From: Bryobacteraceae bacterium
GTDB taxonomy: Bacteria > Acidobacteriota > Terriglobia > Bryobacterales > Bryobacteraceae
NCBI GenBank assembly: GCA_019752335.1
Contig: JAIEMJ010000013.1
Location: 248,001-312,000 of the forward strand
Length of the DNA: 64,000 bases
Direction: 5' to 3'
Under the pieces are notes generated by a model. It was given only the letters and a program-made list of their open reading frames with translations. It was not told the origin of the DNA and searched no databases. This document shows, piece by piece, positions 46,164 through 54,035 of this stretch (its first letter is position 1; the number at the start of each line of letters is the position of its first letter). The position numbers and the translations under genes are program-made.

Positions 46164-46972
46164 ACACCCGGGAATCGGTCCACGCGGCCGAGGTGCATTT
46201 CCATGACCAGTGGGCGCTCTCGACGGACCTCGAGCACTTGCCCGTCCGCGAAGCCTTTGAGGCCCCCACCGCGCTCGAGAATCGCTTCATCCTCCGGGAA
46301 ATGGGGCCCTTAGCCGGTAAGCGAGTGCTCGACATCGGCGCCGGGCTCGGGGAATCCTCCGTCTACTTCGCCCTGCAGGGCGCCGACGTCACCACCACCG
46401 ACATTTCTCCCGGCATGGTCGCCGCGGCGGTGAAACTCGGGAAGATCCACGGCGTCACGCTCCGCGGTCTGGTGCTGTCCGGCGAGAATCTGGATCTGCC
46501 CGCGGCCGAATTCGACTTCGTCTACGTCGCCAACACCATCCACCACGTCACCGACAAGCGCGCTCTCTTCGCACAGATTCACCAGGCGCTCAAGCCCGGC
46601 GGGCGCTTCTTCTCCTGGGATCCGCTAGCCTACAATCCGGTAATCGAAGTCTACCGGCGCATGGCGACCCAGGTCCGCACCGACGACGAAGCCCCCCTGC
46701 GCTTGCGCGACGTCAAGCTGGCCCGCGAATTCTTCCCGGATACCCGGCACCGCGAATTCTGGATCGCCTCGCTGGTGCTCTTTCTCAAGTACTACCTGGT
46801 CGACCGCGTCCACCCCAATGAGGACCGTTATTGGAAGCGCATTTTCCGCGAAACCGAAATGTCTCTCCGGTGGTGGTTGCCTTTGCGGGCGCTCGATGAA
46901 GTCCTGGCGCGCATTCCCGGCGTTTCCCTCCTGGCCTGGAATATCGTCATGTGGGGCAGCAAGCCGCTCTAG
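46160..46972 (+). CDS. Class I SAM-dependent methyltransferase
   Basis: This 270-residue protein has GKRVLDIGAGLGESSVYFA (SAM binding), DVTTTDISPGM and FDFVYVANTIHHV, the class I methyltransferase pattern of UbiE/UbiG type. Its start overlaps the GT2 stop by four bases. Sugar or lipid-linked intermediate methylation is the natural guess given the context, but there is no direct evidence for the substrate. Confidence 0.82.
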   Translation: MNTRESVHAAEVHFHDQWALSTDLEHLPVREAFEAPTALENRFILREMGPLAGKRVLDIGAGLGESSVYFALQGADVTTTDISPGMVAAAVKLGKIHGVTLRGLVLSGENLDLPAAEFDFVYVANTIHHVTDKRALFAQIHQALKPGGRFFSWDPLAYNPVIEVYRRMATQVRTDDEAPLRLRDVKLAREFFPDTRHREFWIASLVLFLKYYLVDRVHPNEDRYWKRIFRETEMSLRWWLPLRALDEVLARIPGVSLLAWNIVMWGSKPL

Positions 46973-47000
46973 GCGCCCCCGCAGTCCCAGCCACCAGTAC

Positions 47001-47091
47001 TAAAGCCAGGCCGGTACCGCGAGGCATGGTTGGGGGTAGCCGGGTCTATTTACGGCTTTGCCCATGGCAGGGCAAGATGAGGAATCATCCC
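47001..47091 (+). promoter_or_regulatory. Structured leader before the DUF5658 gene
   Basis: TAAAGCC (47001-47007) can pair with GGCTTTG (47054-47060), closing a 46-base region containing GGTACC and GGTAGCCGGGT. The second strand overlaps a competing hairpin, TTGCCC-ATGGCA-GGGCAA (47058-47075). Just downstream, GATGA and TCATC (47076-47089) close a loop holding GGAA of the ribosome-binding site. Mutually exclusive helices plus a sequestered ribosome-binding site suggest a switch. Ligand unknown. Confidence 0.35.
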
Positions 47092-47427
47092 ATGAAGGTA
47101 GCCTCTCTCCCAGCCACCATGCCCAATTCCGCCTCCCTCACCCAAACTCTGTGGAGCTTCTCGTTCCTCCAGTTGTTGGACTTCCTCACCACCGTCGCCT
47201 TCCTGGTGAACGGCGTCGGCGAGGCGAATCCCCTGGTGCGCGCGCTGATGTTCTGCGCCCCGAACCCCCTCCTGGGCCTCGCCCTGGTAAAGGTCGCCGC
47301 CGTGATTCTGGCCGTCGGCTGCTGGCGGGCCGGCCGCTTCCAGATTGTCGACCGTATGAACCTTTTCTTCGCTCTGGTCGTCACCTGGAACCTCACCGCG
47401 CTCATCGTCGCCACCGCGCATCGTTAA
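47092..47427 (+). CDS. DUF5658-like membrane protein
   Basis: This 111-residue protein has three or so hydrophobic helices, with FLQLLDFLTTVAFL, GVGEANPLVRALM and ALVKVAAVILAV, the DUF5658 pattern. Function unknown. The ATG at 47092 is preferred because of a nearby GAGGA; an earlier open frame overlaps the methyltransferase region and is not supported. Confidence 0.6.
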   Translation: MKVASLPATMPNSASLTQTLWSFSFLQLLDFLTTVAFLVNGVGEANPLVRALMFCAPNPLLGLALVKVAAVILAVGCWRAGRFQIVDRMNLFFALVVTWNLTALIVATAHR

Positions 47428-47534
47428 CGCCGATTACGGGATTATTCTTTACCCATAAAGTGCGAAATTCGAAGAATTAACTTCTTCCGCCGCCACCCCG
47501 ACACCCTGGCGCGCTATCCTAAGAGCGCCCGACG

Positions 47535-48554
47535 ATGTACCTAGCCGACTTCGACTACGAACTGCCCCCAGAACTGATCGCGCAAGAGGCCCTAACCGAC
47601 CGCGCCGCGTCCCGCATGCTCGTGATCGACCGCCAACAGCAGCGCTGGCACGACAGCCACTTCCGTGAACTTCCCAAGTACCTCCGCCCCACCGATTGCC
47701 TCGTAGCCAACGATACCCGCGTCTTCAATTGCCGCCTGATCGGACAGCGCCGCGGGCACACCGGACGCGTCGAAGTGTTCCTCACCAAGCCGCTTTCGAG
47801 CGATGGCTCGCGCTGGGATGCGCTCGTTCGCCCGGGCCGCAAGATGCTCGCCGGCACCATCGTCGACTTCGCGCCGGATCTCGAAGCGACCATCCTGGAA
47901 CATGGCGAACACGGCCACCGCACCGTCGAAATCCGGCCACAAGGCGATCTCTACGAGATCCTGGACCGCGTGGGTCACACACCGCTGCCGCCCTACATTC
48001 ACCGCCCGGACCGCCCCGACGACCGCGAGCGCTACCAGACCGTTTTCGCCCGGGAGCGCGGCTCCGTCGCCGCGCCCACAGCTAGCCTGCACTTTACGCC
48101 CGAGGTGCTCGCCGAATGCCGCGCCACCGGCGCCAGCTTCGCCACAGTGACGCTCCACGTGGGCTTGGGAACCTTCGAAAGCCTGCATTCTGACACCGTG
48201 GAAGAGAACCAGTTGCACACGGAGTTCTACCGCGTGCCGCCGGAGACGGTAGCGGCGGCGAGACAAGCCGAACGCGTGGTAGGCCTGGGCACCACCGCCG
48301 TGCGAGCGCTCGAATCGGCTTCGCAAGGCGGCGAACTCGCCCCGGCCAGCGGCGAGACCAACCTCTTCATTTACCCCGGCTATCACTTCCGCACGGTGGG
48401 GGCGATGCTGACCAATTTCCACTTGCCGAAGTCGAGTCTGCTGGTGATGATCGGCGCCTTCGGCGGCACCGAACTGATGCTATCCGCCTACCGCCACGCC
48501 GTCGCCGAGCGCTACCGCTTCTTCAGCTACGGCGACTGCATGCTGATTTTGTAA
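47535..48554 (+). CDS. queA: S-adenosylmethionine:tRNA ribosyltransferase-isomerase
   Basis: This 339-residue enzyme adds the epoxycyclopentane ring precursor in queuosine tRNA synthesis. Signatures YLADFDYELPPELIAQ, NDTRVFNCRL, VAAPTASLHFT, TLHVGLGTF and LTNFHLPKSSL are all present. Its length is standard for the family. A queuosine partner gene (tgt) is not next to it in this window. Confidence 0.95.
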   Translation: MYLADFDYELPPELIAQEALTDRAASRMLVIDRQQQRWHDSHFRELPKYLRPTDCLVANDTRVFNCRLIGQRRGHTGRVEVFLTKPLSSDGSRWDALVRPGRKMLAGTIVDFAPDLEATILEHGEHGHRTVEIRPQGDLYEILDRVGHTPLPPYIHRPDRPDDRERYQTVFARERGSVAAPTASLHFTPEVLAECRATGASFATVTLHVGLGTFESLHSDTVEENQLHTEFYRVPPETVAAARQAERVVGLGTTAVRALESASQGGELAPASGETNLFIYPGYHFRTVGAMLTNFHLPKSSLLVMIGAFGGTELMLSAYRHAVAERYRFFSYGDCMLIL

Positions 48555-48555
48555 G

Positions 48556-49392
48556 TTAGGGCACGAGTGACCGCACCGCTCGCACGCGCTCGGCCAGTTC
48601 ACGCTTCCGGTCGAGCACACGCGACAGGCGCGGCACCGCGTTGGCGACGGCGGGCGATGCACTTGCGAGCGCGGTTTGCAGATTCGGCAGGCGCGACGGG
48701 TCCTCGAGCGCGGCGAGGTAAAGCGGGGCCAACCGGGCGACGGCGGCGGCATCCACGCGATCCAATAGACGAAGTTCGCGCTTCATCGCTCCGGCCCAGT
48801 CGAGCCCGTCGGAACCGAGCGGCTCCAGCGCCGCGCGCAGCGACGCCTGCTGATTCGCGGTCAGTGGACCGGCGCGATGCAAGGTCTCCACGGCCCGCAA
48901 GTGAGCCATCAGCAGGGTCTGCGCGATCACCGTGGAAAAGAGCGTGCCGCCCTCGGCCAGGCCGCGCGAGAAGCGTAGCCCGGCGGCCAATGCCCGCACG
49001 GCGCCTTCGCGATTGGCGCGATTTCCCTGCCCCGCCAGCCGCAGAGCCTGCAAGGCATTCAGGCGGCCCAGCGCCAGCCCCTTGCGGGCGTACTCGACCG
49101 GCGCGTCCGGCCCCAGTTCATACTCCAGGCCCCAGTCGCAGACCGGCAAAGCGGTCCCTCGCGCGAGCGTGTCGAGCGCGGCGCGGTTCTTGTCGAGCAC
49201 CTCCTGATAGGCCGCCTCGTTGTAGGGGGCCGTCCCGTCAAGCACCCGGTTCAGGTTTTGCGTCTGCGCAGTAGTCCACGCCGCGTCCTGCATCTGGCCA
49301 AAAGCTGACCAATACCGCAATGCGGCGTTGGCGCCCGGCCCCTGGGCGAGCGCGCAAAGGTCGAATAGAAGGGCCAAAATCGCGATTTTCAT
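48556..49392 (-). CDS. Secreted protein in an ECF sigma operon
   Basis: This 278-residue protein has a signal peptide (MKIAILALLFDLCALAQG) and a helical, Leu/Ala-rich mature part (LRLAGQGNRANREGAVRAL, LYLAALEDPSRL). No family is recognised. Its start overlaps the upstream anti-sigma-like gene by four bases, so it is probably controlled by the ECF sigma factor as a cell-envelope output. Confidence 0.65.
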   Translation of the reverse strand: MKIAILALLFDLCALAQGPGANAALRYWSAFGQMQDAAWTTAQTQNLNRVLDGTAPYNEAAYQEVLDKNRAALDTLARGTALPVCDWGLEYELGPDAPVEYARKGLALGRLNALQALRLAGQGNRANREGAVRALAAGLRFSRGLAEGGTLFSTVIAQTLLMAHLRAVETLHRAGPLTANQQASLRAALEPLGSDGLDWAGAMKRELRLLDRVDAAAVARLAPLYLAALEDPSRLPNLQTALASASPAVANAVPRLSRVLDRKRELAERVRAVRSLVP

Positions 49393-49709
49393 GGCTTTAT
49401 CGTCTCCTTACTCAAAATGGTGAATGCACTGCGCTCGAAATAAACCGGGGGTGGTGGCTCCAGGCGTGTGAGCAAGTCGTCCCAGGACTCAGCGCCAACG
49501 ACGGCCGCCTGCGCCGCTCGCAACGTCAGCGGGCCAGCCGCAGGATCCGCCACCGGACGGAGGAAGAGCCAGACCAGGCTAGCCGCCACCAGCAGAGCGG
49601 CGGCCGCTGCGAACCACACAGGCGGCCGCTGATACCGGGCCGGAGGCGGCGCCAAAGGGCGAAACTGCCTCAGATAGAGGACAAATTCTTCGTCATTTTC
49701 GTTCGACAC
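49389..49709 (-). CDS. Anti-sigma-like membrane protein
   Basis: This 106-residue protein has a cytoplasmic N-terminus, one membrane helix (VWFAAAAALLVAASLVWLFL, residues 31-50) and a short periplasmic tail. It overlaps the ECF sigma gene by 17 bases and follows it, which is the usual place for a membrane anti-sigma factor. It lacks a zinc-binding HxxxCxxC motif, so the role is by context. Confidence 0.6.
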   Translation of the reverse strand: MSNENDEEFVLYLRQFRPLAPPPARYQRPPVWFAAAAALLVAASLVWLFLRPVADPAAGPLTLRAAQAAVVGAESWDDLLTRLEPPPPVYFERSAFTILSKETIKP

Positions 49710-50208
49710 GGGTATCCTCCTGGTGGGCCATGGCCTCGCGTAGTTTGCTGAGCGCGTAGCGATAACGCGACGCGGCGGTGTTGAGCGTCACGCCCAGCAC
49801 TTCCCCGATTTGGGCAAAGGTAAGTTCCCCCCAAACGTGGAGCACCACGGCCTGGCGCTGTTCCTCGGGCAATTGCACCAAAGCACGGCGCAGATTCAGT
49901 TCCGCAAAGTAGTCCTGTCGCGGCGGGGCAAACCAAGCTTGGCTGGGGTCAATGGCTAAGTTCCGTTCGGGCCGCGGGAGTCCACTCCAGACGGCATTTC
50001 TCACGGCCGTGAACAGATACGGCCGAGGGTCCGCAATCTGGCGCAGCCCGCCCTGCTCCAGCAAACGCGCAAAGACCTGTTGCACGGCATCCTGAGAGCG
50101 GCTGCGTTCGCCGGTCAACGACGCGGCAAAGAGGCGCAGCGCCGCGCCGTACTGGCGATACCACTCTTCAAGTTGTTGGCGTTCGGCGGCGTTGCCTGGC
50201 AAATGCAC
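49693..50208 (-). CDS. ECF RNA polymerase sigma factor
   Basis: This 171-residue protein has the two ECF domains: sigma2 (SQDAVQQVFARLLEQ then PYLFTAVRNAV) and sigma4 (LPEEQRQAVVLHVWGELTFA then QIGEVLGVTLNTAASRYRYA). The 35-residue linker is typical. The gene leads a three-gene operon with an overlapping anti-sigma-like gene and a secreted protein. The likely signal is envelope stress, but no autoregulatory promoter is clear. Confidence 0.9.
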   Translation of the reverse strand: MHLPGNAAERQQLEEWYRQYGAALRLFAASLTGERSRSQDAVQQVFARLLEQGGLRQIADPRPYLFTAVRNAVWSGLPRPERNLAIDPSQAWFAPPRQDYFAELNLRRALVQLPEEQRQAVVLHVWGELTFAQIGEVLGVTLNTAASRYRYALSKLREAMAHQEDTRVERK

Positions 50209-50291
50209 CTCTCCCTAAGAAGACAGCACAGCCCGCCAGTTTTGTCTAAGTGAGTTGTCGAAGCACGCGCGGGCGGGCTACAGTGACAGCT

Positions 50292-51482
50292 ATGACCATC
50301 ACCCGGCGCCAGTTCACGGCCGCCAGCACCGCGTTCATCCCGGAGAGCGCCAGTTCGCATCTGGCCAGCCAACTGGAACACGCCGTAACCCGCCGCAAGA
50401 TTCCCTGCGTCAGTGCGATGGTCGCCAACACGAATCGCATCCTGTACGAGGGAGCGTTCGGCACGCGCAACGACGGCGGACCCGAGACGCGCATCGACTC
50501 GATCTTTGCCATCGCGTCCATGACGAAAGCCATCACGTCGATGGCGGCGCTCCAGTTAGTCGAGAAGAAAAAGGCCTCCCTCGACGAGCCTGCCGAGAGG
50601 CACTTACCCGAGCTACGTGGACGCCAAGTGCTCACGGGCTTTCACCCCATCACGGGAGAAGCGCAATACCGCGCGCCGAGCCGCCCGGTGACGTTGCGCC
50701 ACCTGCTGACGCACACCTCGGGCCTGGGCTACGCGCTGTGGGATGAGCTGATGGCCAAGTGGAGCCGCAGCCCCGGCGTAAAGCCGGACACGCCGCCGCC
50801 GTTGCTGTTTCACCCGGGCACGCGCTGGCAGTACGGCACCGGCATCGACCTGGCCGGCCGGCTGGTGGAAGCCGTCAGTGGCCAGACGCTCGAAGAATAC
50901 TTCCAGCAACACATCCTCCAGCCGCTGGGCATGGCGGACACCAGCTTCCGGCTGCCCGCCGCGAAGTTTGACCGCCTGGTGACGGGCTACCGCCGGCAAA
51001 CGGACGGCTCGCTCAAACCGAACGAACGTCGCATGCCCGATCCGCCGCGCAGCTTCAACGGTGGCGGCGGTCTCTACTCCACCGCGCCCGACTACATCCG
51101 CTTCATGCAGGCCATCTTGCGGCGGGATACGCGCTTACTCTCGCGCCGCGCCTACACGCTACTGGGGAGCAACCAGATTGGCGCCGTGCGCGCGGGCGTC
51201 CTCAAGACGACCCAGCCCGAAATCTCATCGGACCTCGATGTACATCCCGGCGAGAGCGACCGCCATTCGCTCGGCTTCGTCGTCAACCCGCGCGCCCACC
51301 GCGGCGGCCGCGCCGCCGGCAGCCTCGCCTGGGCAGGCTTGAACAACACCTACTTCTGGATCGACCCGAAGCGCCAACGCTGCGCCGTCATTATGATGCA
51401 ATTCCTGCCGTTCGCCGATCGCGAGGCGGTCGCCTTGCTAGGCGAGTTCGAAGCCGCCGTCTACGCGGACCGCGGCAAGTAG
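50292..51482 (+). CDS. Serine beta-lactamase-like hydrolase
   Basis: This 396-residue protein belongs to the class C beta-lactamase/esterase/DD-peptidase superfamily. The SxxK nucleophile is Ser76-Lys79 in IASMTKA, HLLTHTSGLGYALWDEL is a family motif, and the YxN position reads QYGTG rather than the usual Tyr-Ser-Asn. The MTITRRQFTAAS start resembles a truncated Tat signal. A real antibiotic role is doubtful. The ATG at 50292 is preferred over a GTG at 50250. Confidence 0.85.
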   Translation: MTITRRQFTAASTAFIPESASSHLASQLEHAVTRRKIPCVSAMVANTNRILYEGAFGTRNDGGPETRIDSIFAIASMTKAITSMAALQLVEKKKASLDEPAERHLPELRGRQVLTGFHPITGEAQYRAPSRPVTLRHLLTHTSGLGYALWDELMAKWSRSPGVKPDTPPPLLFHPGTRWQYGTGIDLAGRLVEAVSGQTLEEYFQQHILQPLGMADTSFRLPAAKFDRLVTGYRRQTDGSLKPNERRMPDPPRSFNGGGGLYSTAPDYIRFMQAILRRDTRLLSRRAYTLLGSNQIGAVRAGVLKTTQPEISSDLDVHPGESDRHSLGFVVNPRAHRGGRAAGSLAWAGLNNTYFWIDPKRQRCAVIMMQFLPFADREAVALLGEFEAAVYADRGK

Positions 51483-51566
51483 CCCATTCGGGATTCTCCC
51501 AGAGTCCGTGGCGCGCTGGCCTAGGTAGCGAGGTCGAGTCCGCCGCGGCGGCGTCCCGCAGTTCGT

Positions 51567-51686
51567 CGTTCCGGTATGCTGGAACACGAAAGGGCCGTCG
51601 CGGCCGGCAAGCTTCCCGCTCACCCGGTTTGGCACTAAAAAGCCAGCCGAGCCCTTGACGCTGCCTTGCGCCGACAGCATCTGCCC
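51567..51686 (-). pseudogene. DUF3224 gene fragment
   Basis: About 40 codons encode LSAQGSVKGSAGFLVPNRVS followed by GKLAGRDGPFVFQHTGT, the central part of DUF3224 proteins. Neither end is present. It lies beside the RAYT gene and its tandem repeats. Confidence 0.5.
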
Positions 51687-52608
51687 CTGGCTGATCTCCA
51701 GAGGATGGAAAGAGGATGGAAAGGGATGGAAAGGATGGAAAGTGCCTGGCACCGGATCGGGGGAATCGGAACGGAAACGATGGTTCATTTTGGAACGGGA
51801 TACTTTTCAATTTGAAACGCATCACGACCTCGAGCCTCCCGCAAACCGTTGTAACCACGTACGCCGACTTTGGTTCGCTGCGTGCCTCTACCTTCCGGTG
51901 CGCAAACCGCGTGACTTTCGTCCGGAGCAACTCTACGCCATCACCCAACGCGGCAATGGCGGCCAGTGGATTCATCTCGATGACGAGGACTTCACCCAGG
52001 CCATCGCCTTCATGCGGAAATACGCCGCTCTGCATGAGGTGCATATTCACGGCTGGTGCCTGATGCACAACCATGGCCATTGGATCTTCGAGGCGGCCAA
52101 ACCCAAGTCCATCTCCAATCTCATGCGCGACATGCAGAGCCGCTACTCGCACTACCTCAATGTCAAATATCGCGAGACACCGTGGGCGCTGATCGCGCCC
52201 CTCTTCAGCGGCAAAAATATCGCTGACTTCGCACCTTACCTCCGCACCGGCCCCGTCAACTGGACTCCCCGCTTTGACGCCCGCCACCTGGACGCGCAGG
52301 GCTTCCGTGAGTTTCTCCGCTACTTAGAAAACAATCCCGTCAAGGCCGGCCTGGTGCGGCACGCTATCGATTGGCGCTGGTCCAGCGCGCAGGCCCATGG
52401 TCTGGACGAGGACGCCGATGGCTTACTCACCCTCGACATTTGGCGGCACTGCTTCGGCAACCCCGAGACCATCGCCCGTGAGTGGCGGATTTACTTGCAG
52501 GGCCCGATTGACGAGGCCCGACGGAATGCCGCGATCCTGGCCACCTACTATTCAGGCTCCCGGCTGAATCGGCCACTCGGGTGGTATCGCCCCAGTCCGC
52601 CCGGCTGA
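51655..52608 (+). CDS. REP-associated tyrosine transposase (RAYT), IS200-like
   Basis: The recognisable protein starts near codon 83 (RPEQLYAITQRGNGGQWIHL) and runs to the stop. The HUH metal motif reads MHNHGHW (normally MPNHVH), and LNVKYRETPWALIAPLFSGK leads to RYLENNPVKAGLV, the Y1_Tnp C-terminus. RAYTs are single-copy domesticated relatives of IS200 transposases that process nearby REP palindromes. The first 80 codons are low-complexity repeats, so the true start is uncertain. Five REP-like palindromes lie around it. Confidence 0.75.
   Translation: MTLPCADSICPWLISRGWKEDGKGWKGWKVPGTGSGESERKRWFILERDTFQFETHHDLEPPANRCNHVRRLWFAACLYLPVRKPRDFRPEQLYAITQRGNGGQWIHLDDEDFTQAIAFMRKYAALHEVHIHGWCLMHNHGHWIFEAAKPKSISNLMRDMQSRYSHYLNVKYRETPWALIAPLFSGKNIADFAPYLRTGPVNWTPRFDARHLDAQGFREFLRYLENNPVKAGLVRHAIDWRWSSAQAHGLDEDADGLLTLDIWRHCFGNPETIAREWRIYLQGPIDEARRNAAILATYYSGSRLNRPLGWYRPSPPG
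51703..51741. repeat. Tandem GGATGGAAA repeats
   Basis: Four copies of GGATGGAAA with one- or two-base spacers run from 51703 to 51741 and end directly at a GTGCCTGGCAC palindrome. Confidence 0.8.
51742..51752. repeat. REP-like palindrome
   Basis: GTGCC and GGCAC flank a single T. It is the first of five similar palindromes near the RAYT gene. Confidence 0.6.
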
Positions 52609-52781
52609 GCCAGTGTAACGCCTTCCGCTTCCCCGCCGCCTTCGTGACCTCTCTCTCCGCCTGCCAGTAAGCCGCTGAAATCCTCGCCCGCCTTCCGTGC
52701 CTCCGGGCGCACCTGCCCTCGCTCGCCTACCCAATTGCTCTCCCGTAGTACGTCCGTCTTACAAACCCTCGCTTCTTGCCA

Positions 52782-52794
52782 AGTGCCCGGCACT
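52782..52794. repeat. REP-like palindrome at an hsdM breakpoint
   Basis: AGTGCC and GGCACT flank a single C. It lies 12 bases past the last hsdM-homologous codon. Confidence 0.65.
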
Positions 52795-52805
52795 GCGCCT
52801 TGCCT

Positions 52806-53339
52806 GTATTCGCCGCCGTTCCGGCCGGCGTTGCCCATGTTCTTGATTTTGGCTTCGTAGAGGTGCGATAGCTCGTGCTTTTCGGTTTGGGAGCGGAAGC
52901 GGAGTTCATCGATGTGATCGATGATTTCGCGAAGGTTATAGCCCGAGGAGATCTTGTTCTTGATCTCGGCGAAAATCTCGCCGATTTTGTATTCGATGGT
53001 GCCGGGTCCGGTGGCCCTTTGCTTGAAGCCATGCAGGTAGGGGATGAGCTTCTGATTGACGAAGTCGCGGAGATCATCGCCGATCATCGCCTGGTTATGG
53101 TCGAGCTGTCCGCCTTTGCCCTTGGGCGCTGCCCAGGCTTCCCACCGGTAAGGCGGGTCGAGGATGAAGCTGTACTTCTTGCCCGCCAGCGCGGCCTCGT
53201 CGGCTTTGTCCTGCTCCAGCCCGTCCAGGTACTTGAGGAAAAGCAGCCATGAGGTCTGTTCGGTGTAATCGAGCTCCGTGGTGCACCCGGCCTCTTTCCA
53301 GAGAACGTCATCGATATTTCGGAAGGCCTGTTCAAACAT
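52806..53339 (-). pseudogene. Type I restriction-modification hsdM, N-terminal fragment
   Basis: The first 178 codons match HsdM: MFEQAFRNIDDVLWKEAG, DYTEQTSWLLFLKYLDGLE, and EAKIKNMGNAGRNGGEY. The normal continuation (YTPRPL) is replaced by unrelated sequence starting RQGAVPG, near a REP-like palindrome. The catalytic NPPF domain and the HsdS and HsdR genes are missing, so it cannot be a working methylase. Confidence 0.85.
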
Positions 53340-53549
53340 AATTCCGGCGGTCTTGAATAGGGAGTATCGACAGAATTGCGGGAAACATCAGAGAAGCCAC
53401 GAATGTAACCCGCCATCAGAGTGGGTAACTGCTTGCCGACTTAGTGCCCCTTCGAAACCATTGAAAGTAAAGAATACCAGAAGCGCCCGGGACGGAGCGG
53501 AAGGTGTCACCCTAAAAGCCAGCCGGTGCGCCGGGAAAGCGATGGCGAA

Positions 53550-53562
53550 GGTGCCGGGCGCC
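53550..53562. repeat. REP-like palindrome
   Basis: GGTGCC and GGCGCC flank G, with one T-G pair. Confidence 0.5.
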
Positions 53563-53595
53563 TATGCCGGTTTACCAGAAGATACCAGAAGATAC

Positions 53596-53608
53596 AGTGC
53601 CAGTCACT
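53596..53608. repeat. REP-like palindrome
   Basis: AGTGCCAGTCACT is an imperfect inverted repeat (AGTG and CACT ends) followed by a T-run. Confidence 0.5.
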
Positions 53609-53749
53609 TTTTGGAGAACCAAAATGAAACGTTATGTCTCATTCTAGGAGCTGAATCTTGATGTGAAGGTGAAGCTTTAGCGTAGAAGGCAACGGCGCGC
53701 CAATCCCCTGTGCCGGGAATCGGTAGACAGGGGTCGGAAGGGGGTCGGA

Positions 53750-53762
53750 AGCGCCAGGCGCT
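53750..53762. repeat. REP-like palindrome
   Basis: AGCGCC and GGCGCT flank a single A. Confidence 0.55.
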
Positions 53763-53887
53763 TTCGAGGAAGAGCAACTTGGCGGGCGGGTGAAATCTAT
53801 CGACGTTTCTCGCCAGCGCCAGTGCCGAGGTGGCTTTCAGCATTTTCAAACTCTCCCGCGCTTCCAGCCTGGCGAAACGTGGCTGAG

Positions 53888-53947
53888 TTACAGAAGTGCC
53901 TTAGCAGTGTGTACCGAGCGTCCCAATACTTCGTTGCTGATTTCCAT
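53888..53947 (-). CDS. Very short ORF with strong ribosome-binding site
   Basis: MEISNEVLGRSVHTAKALL (19 codons) follows AAAGGAGAAGGAC. The signal is strong for such a short ORF, so it may be the intact start of a truncated gene or a real small peptide. Confidence 0.25.
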   Translation of the reverse strand: MEISNEVLGRSVHTAKALL

Positions 53948-54035
53948 GTCCTTCTCCTTTGGTAAATTTGCAGTGTGACTATTCACTGCCCCCCCAAAAA
54001 TCGTCCGCCAAACCGCGAGTCTCCGCCAATCAACC

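Larger units (their letters stand above)
53340..54035. other. Gene-poor accessory stretch with REP-like palindromes
   Basis: About 700 bases hold no intact gene. Palindromes sit at 53550, 53596 and 53750, and a short direct repeat (GAAGATACCA-type) precedes the second. A 19-codon ORF on the minus strand at 53888-53947 has a strong ribosome-binding site, but nothing else is recognised. Confidence 0.5.
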
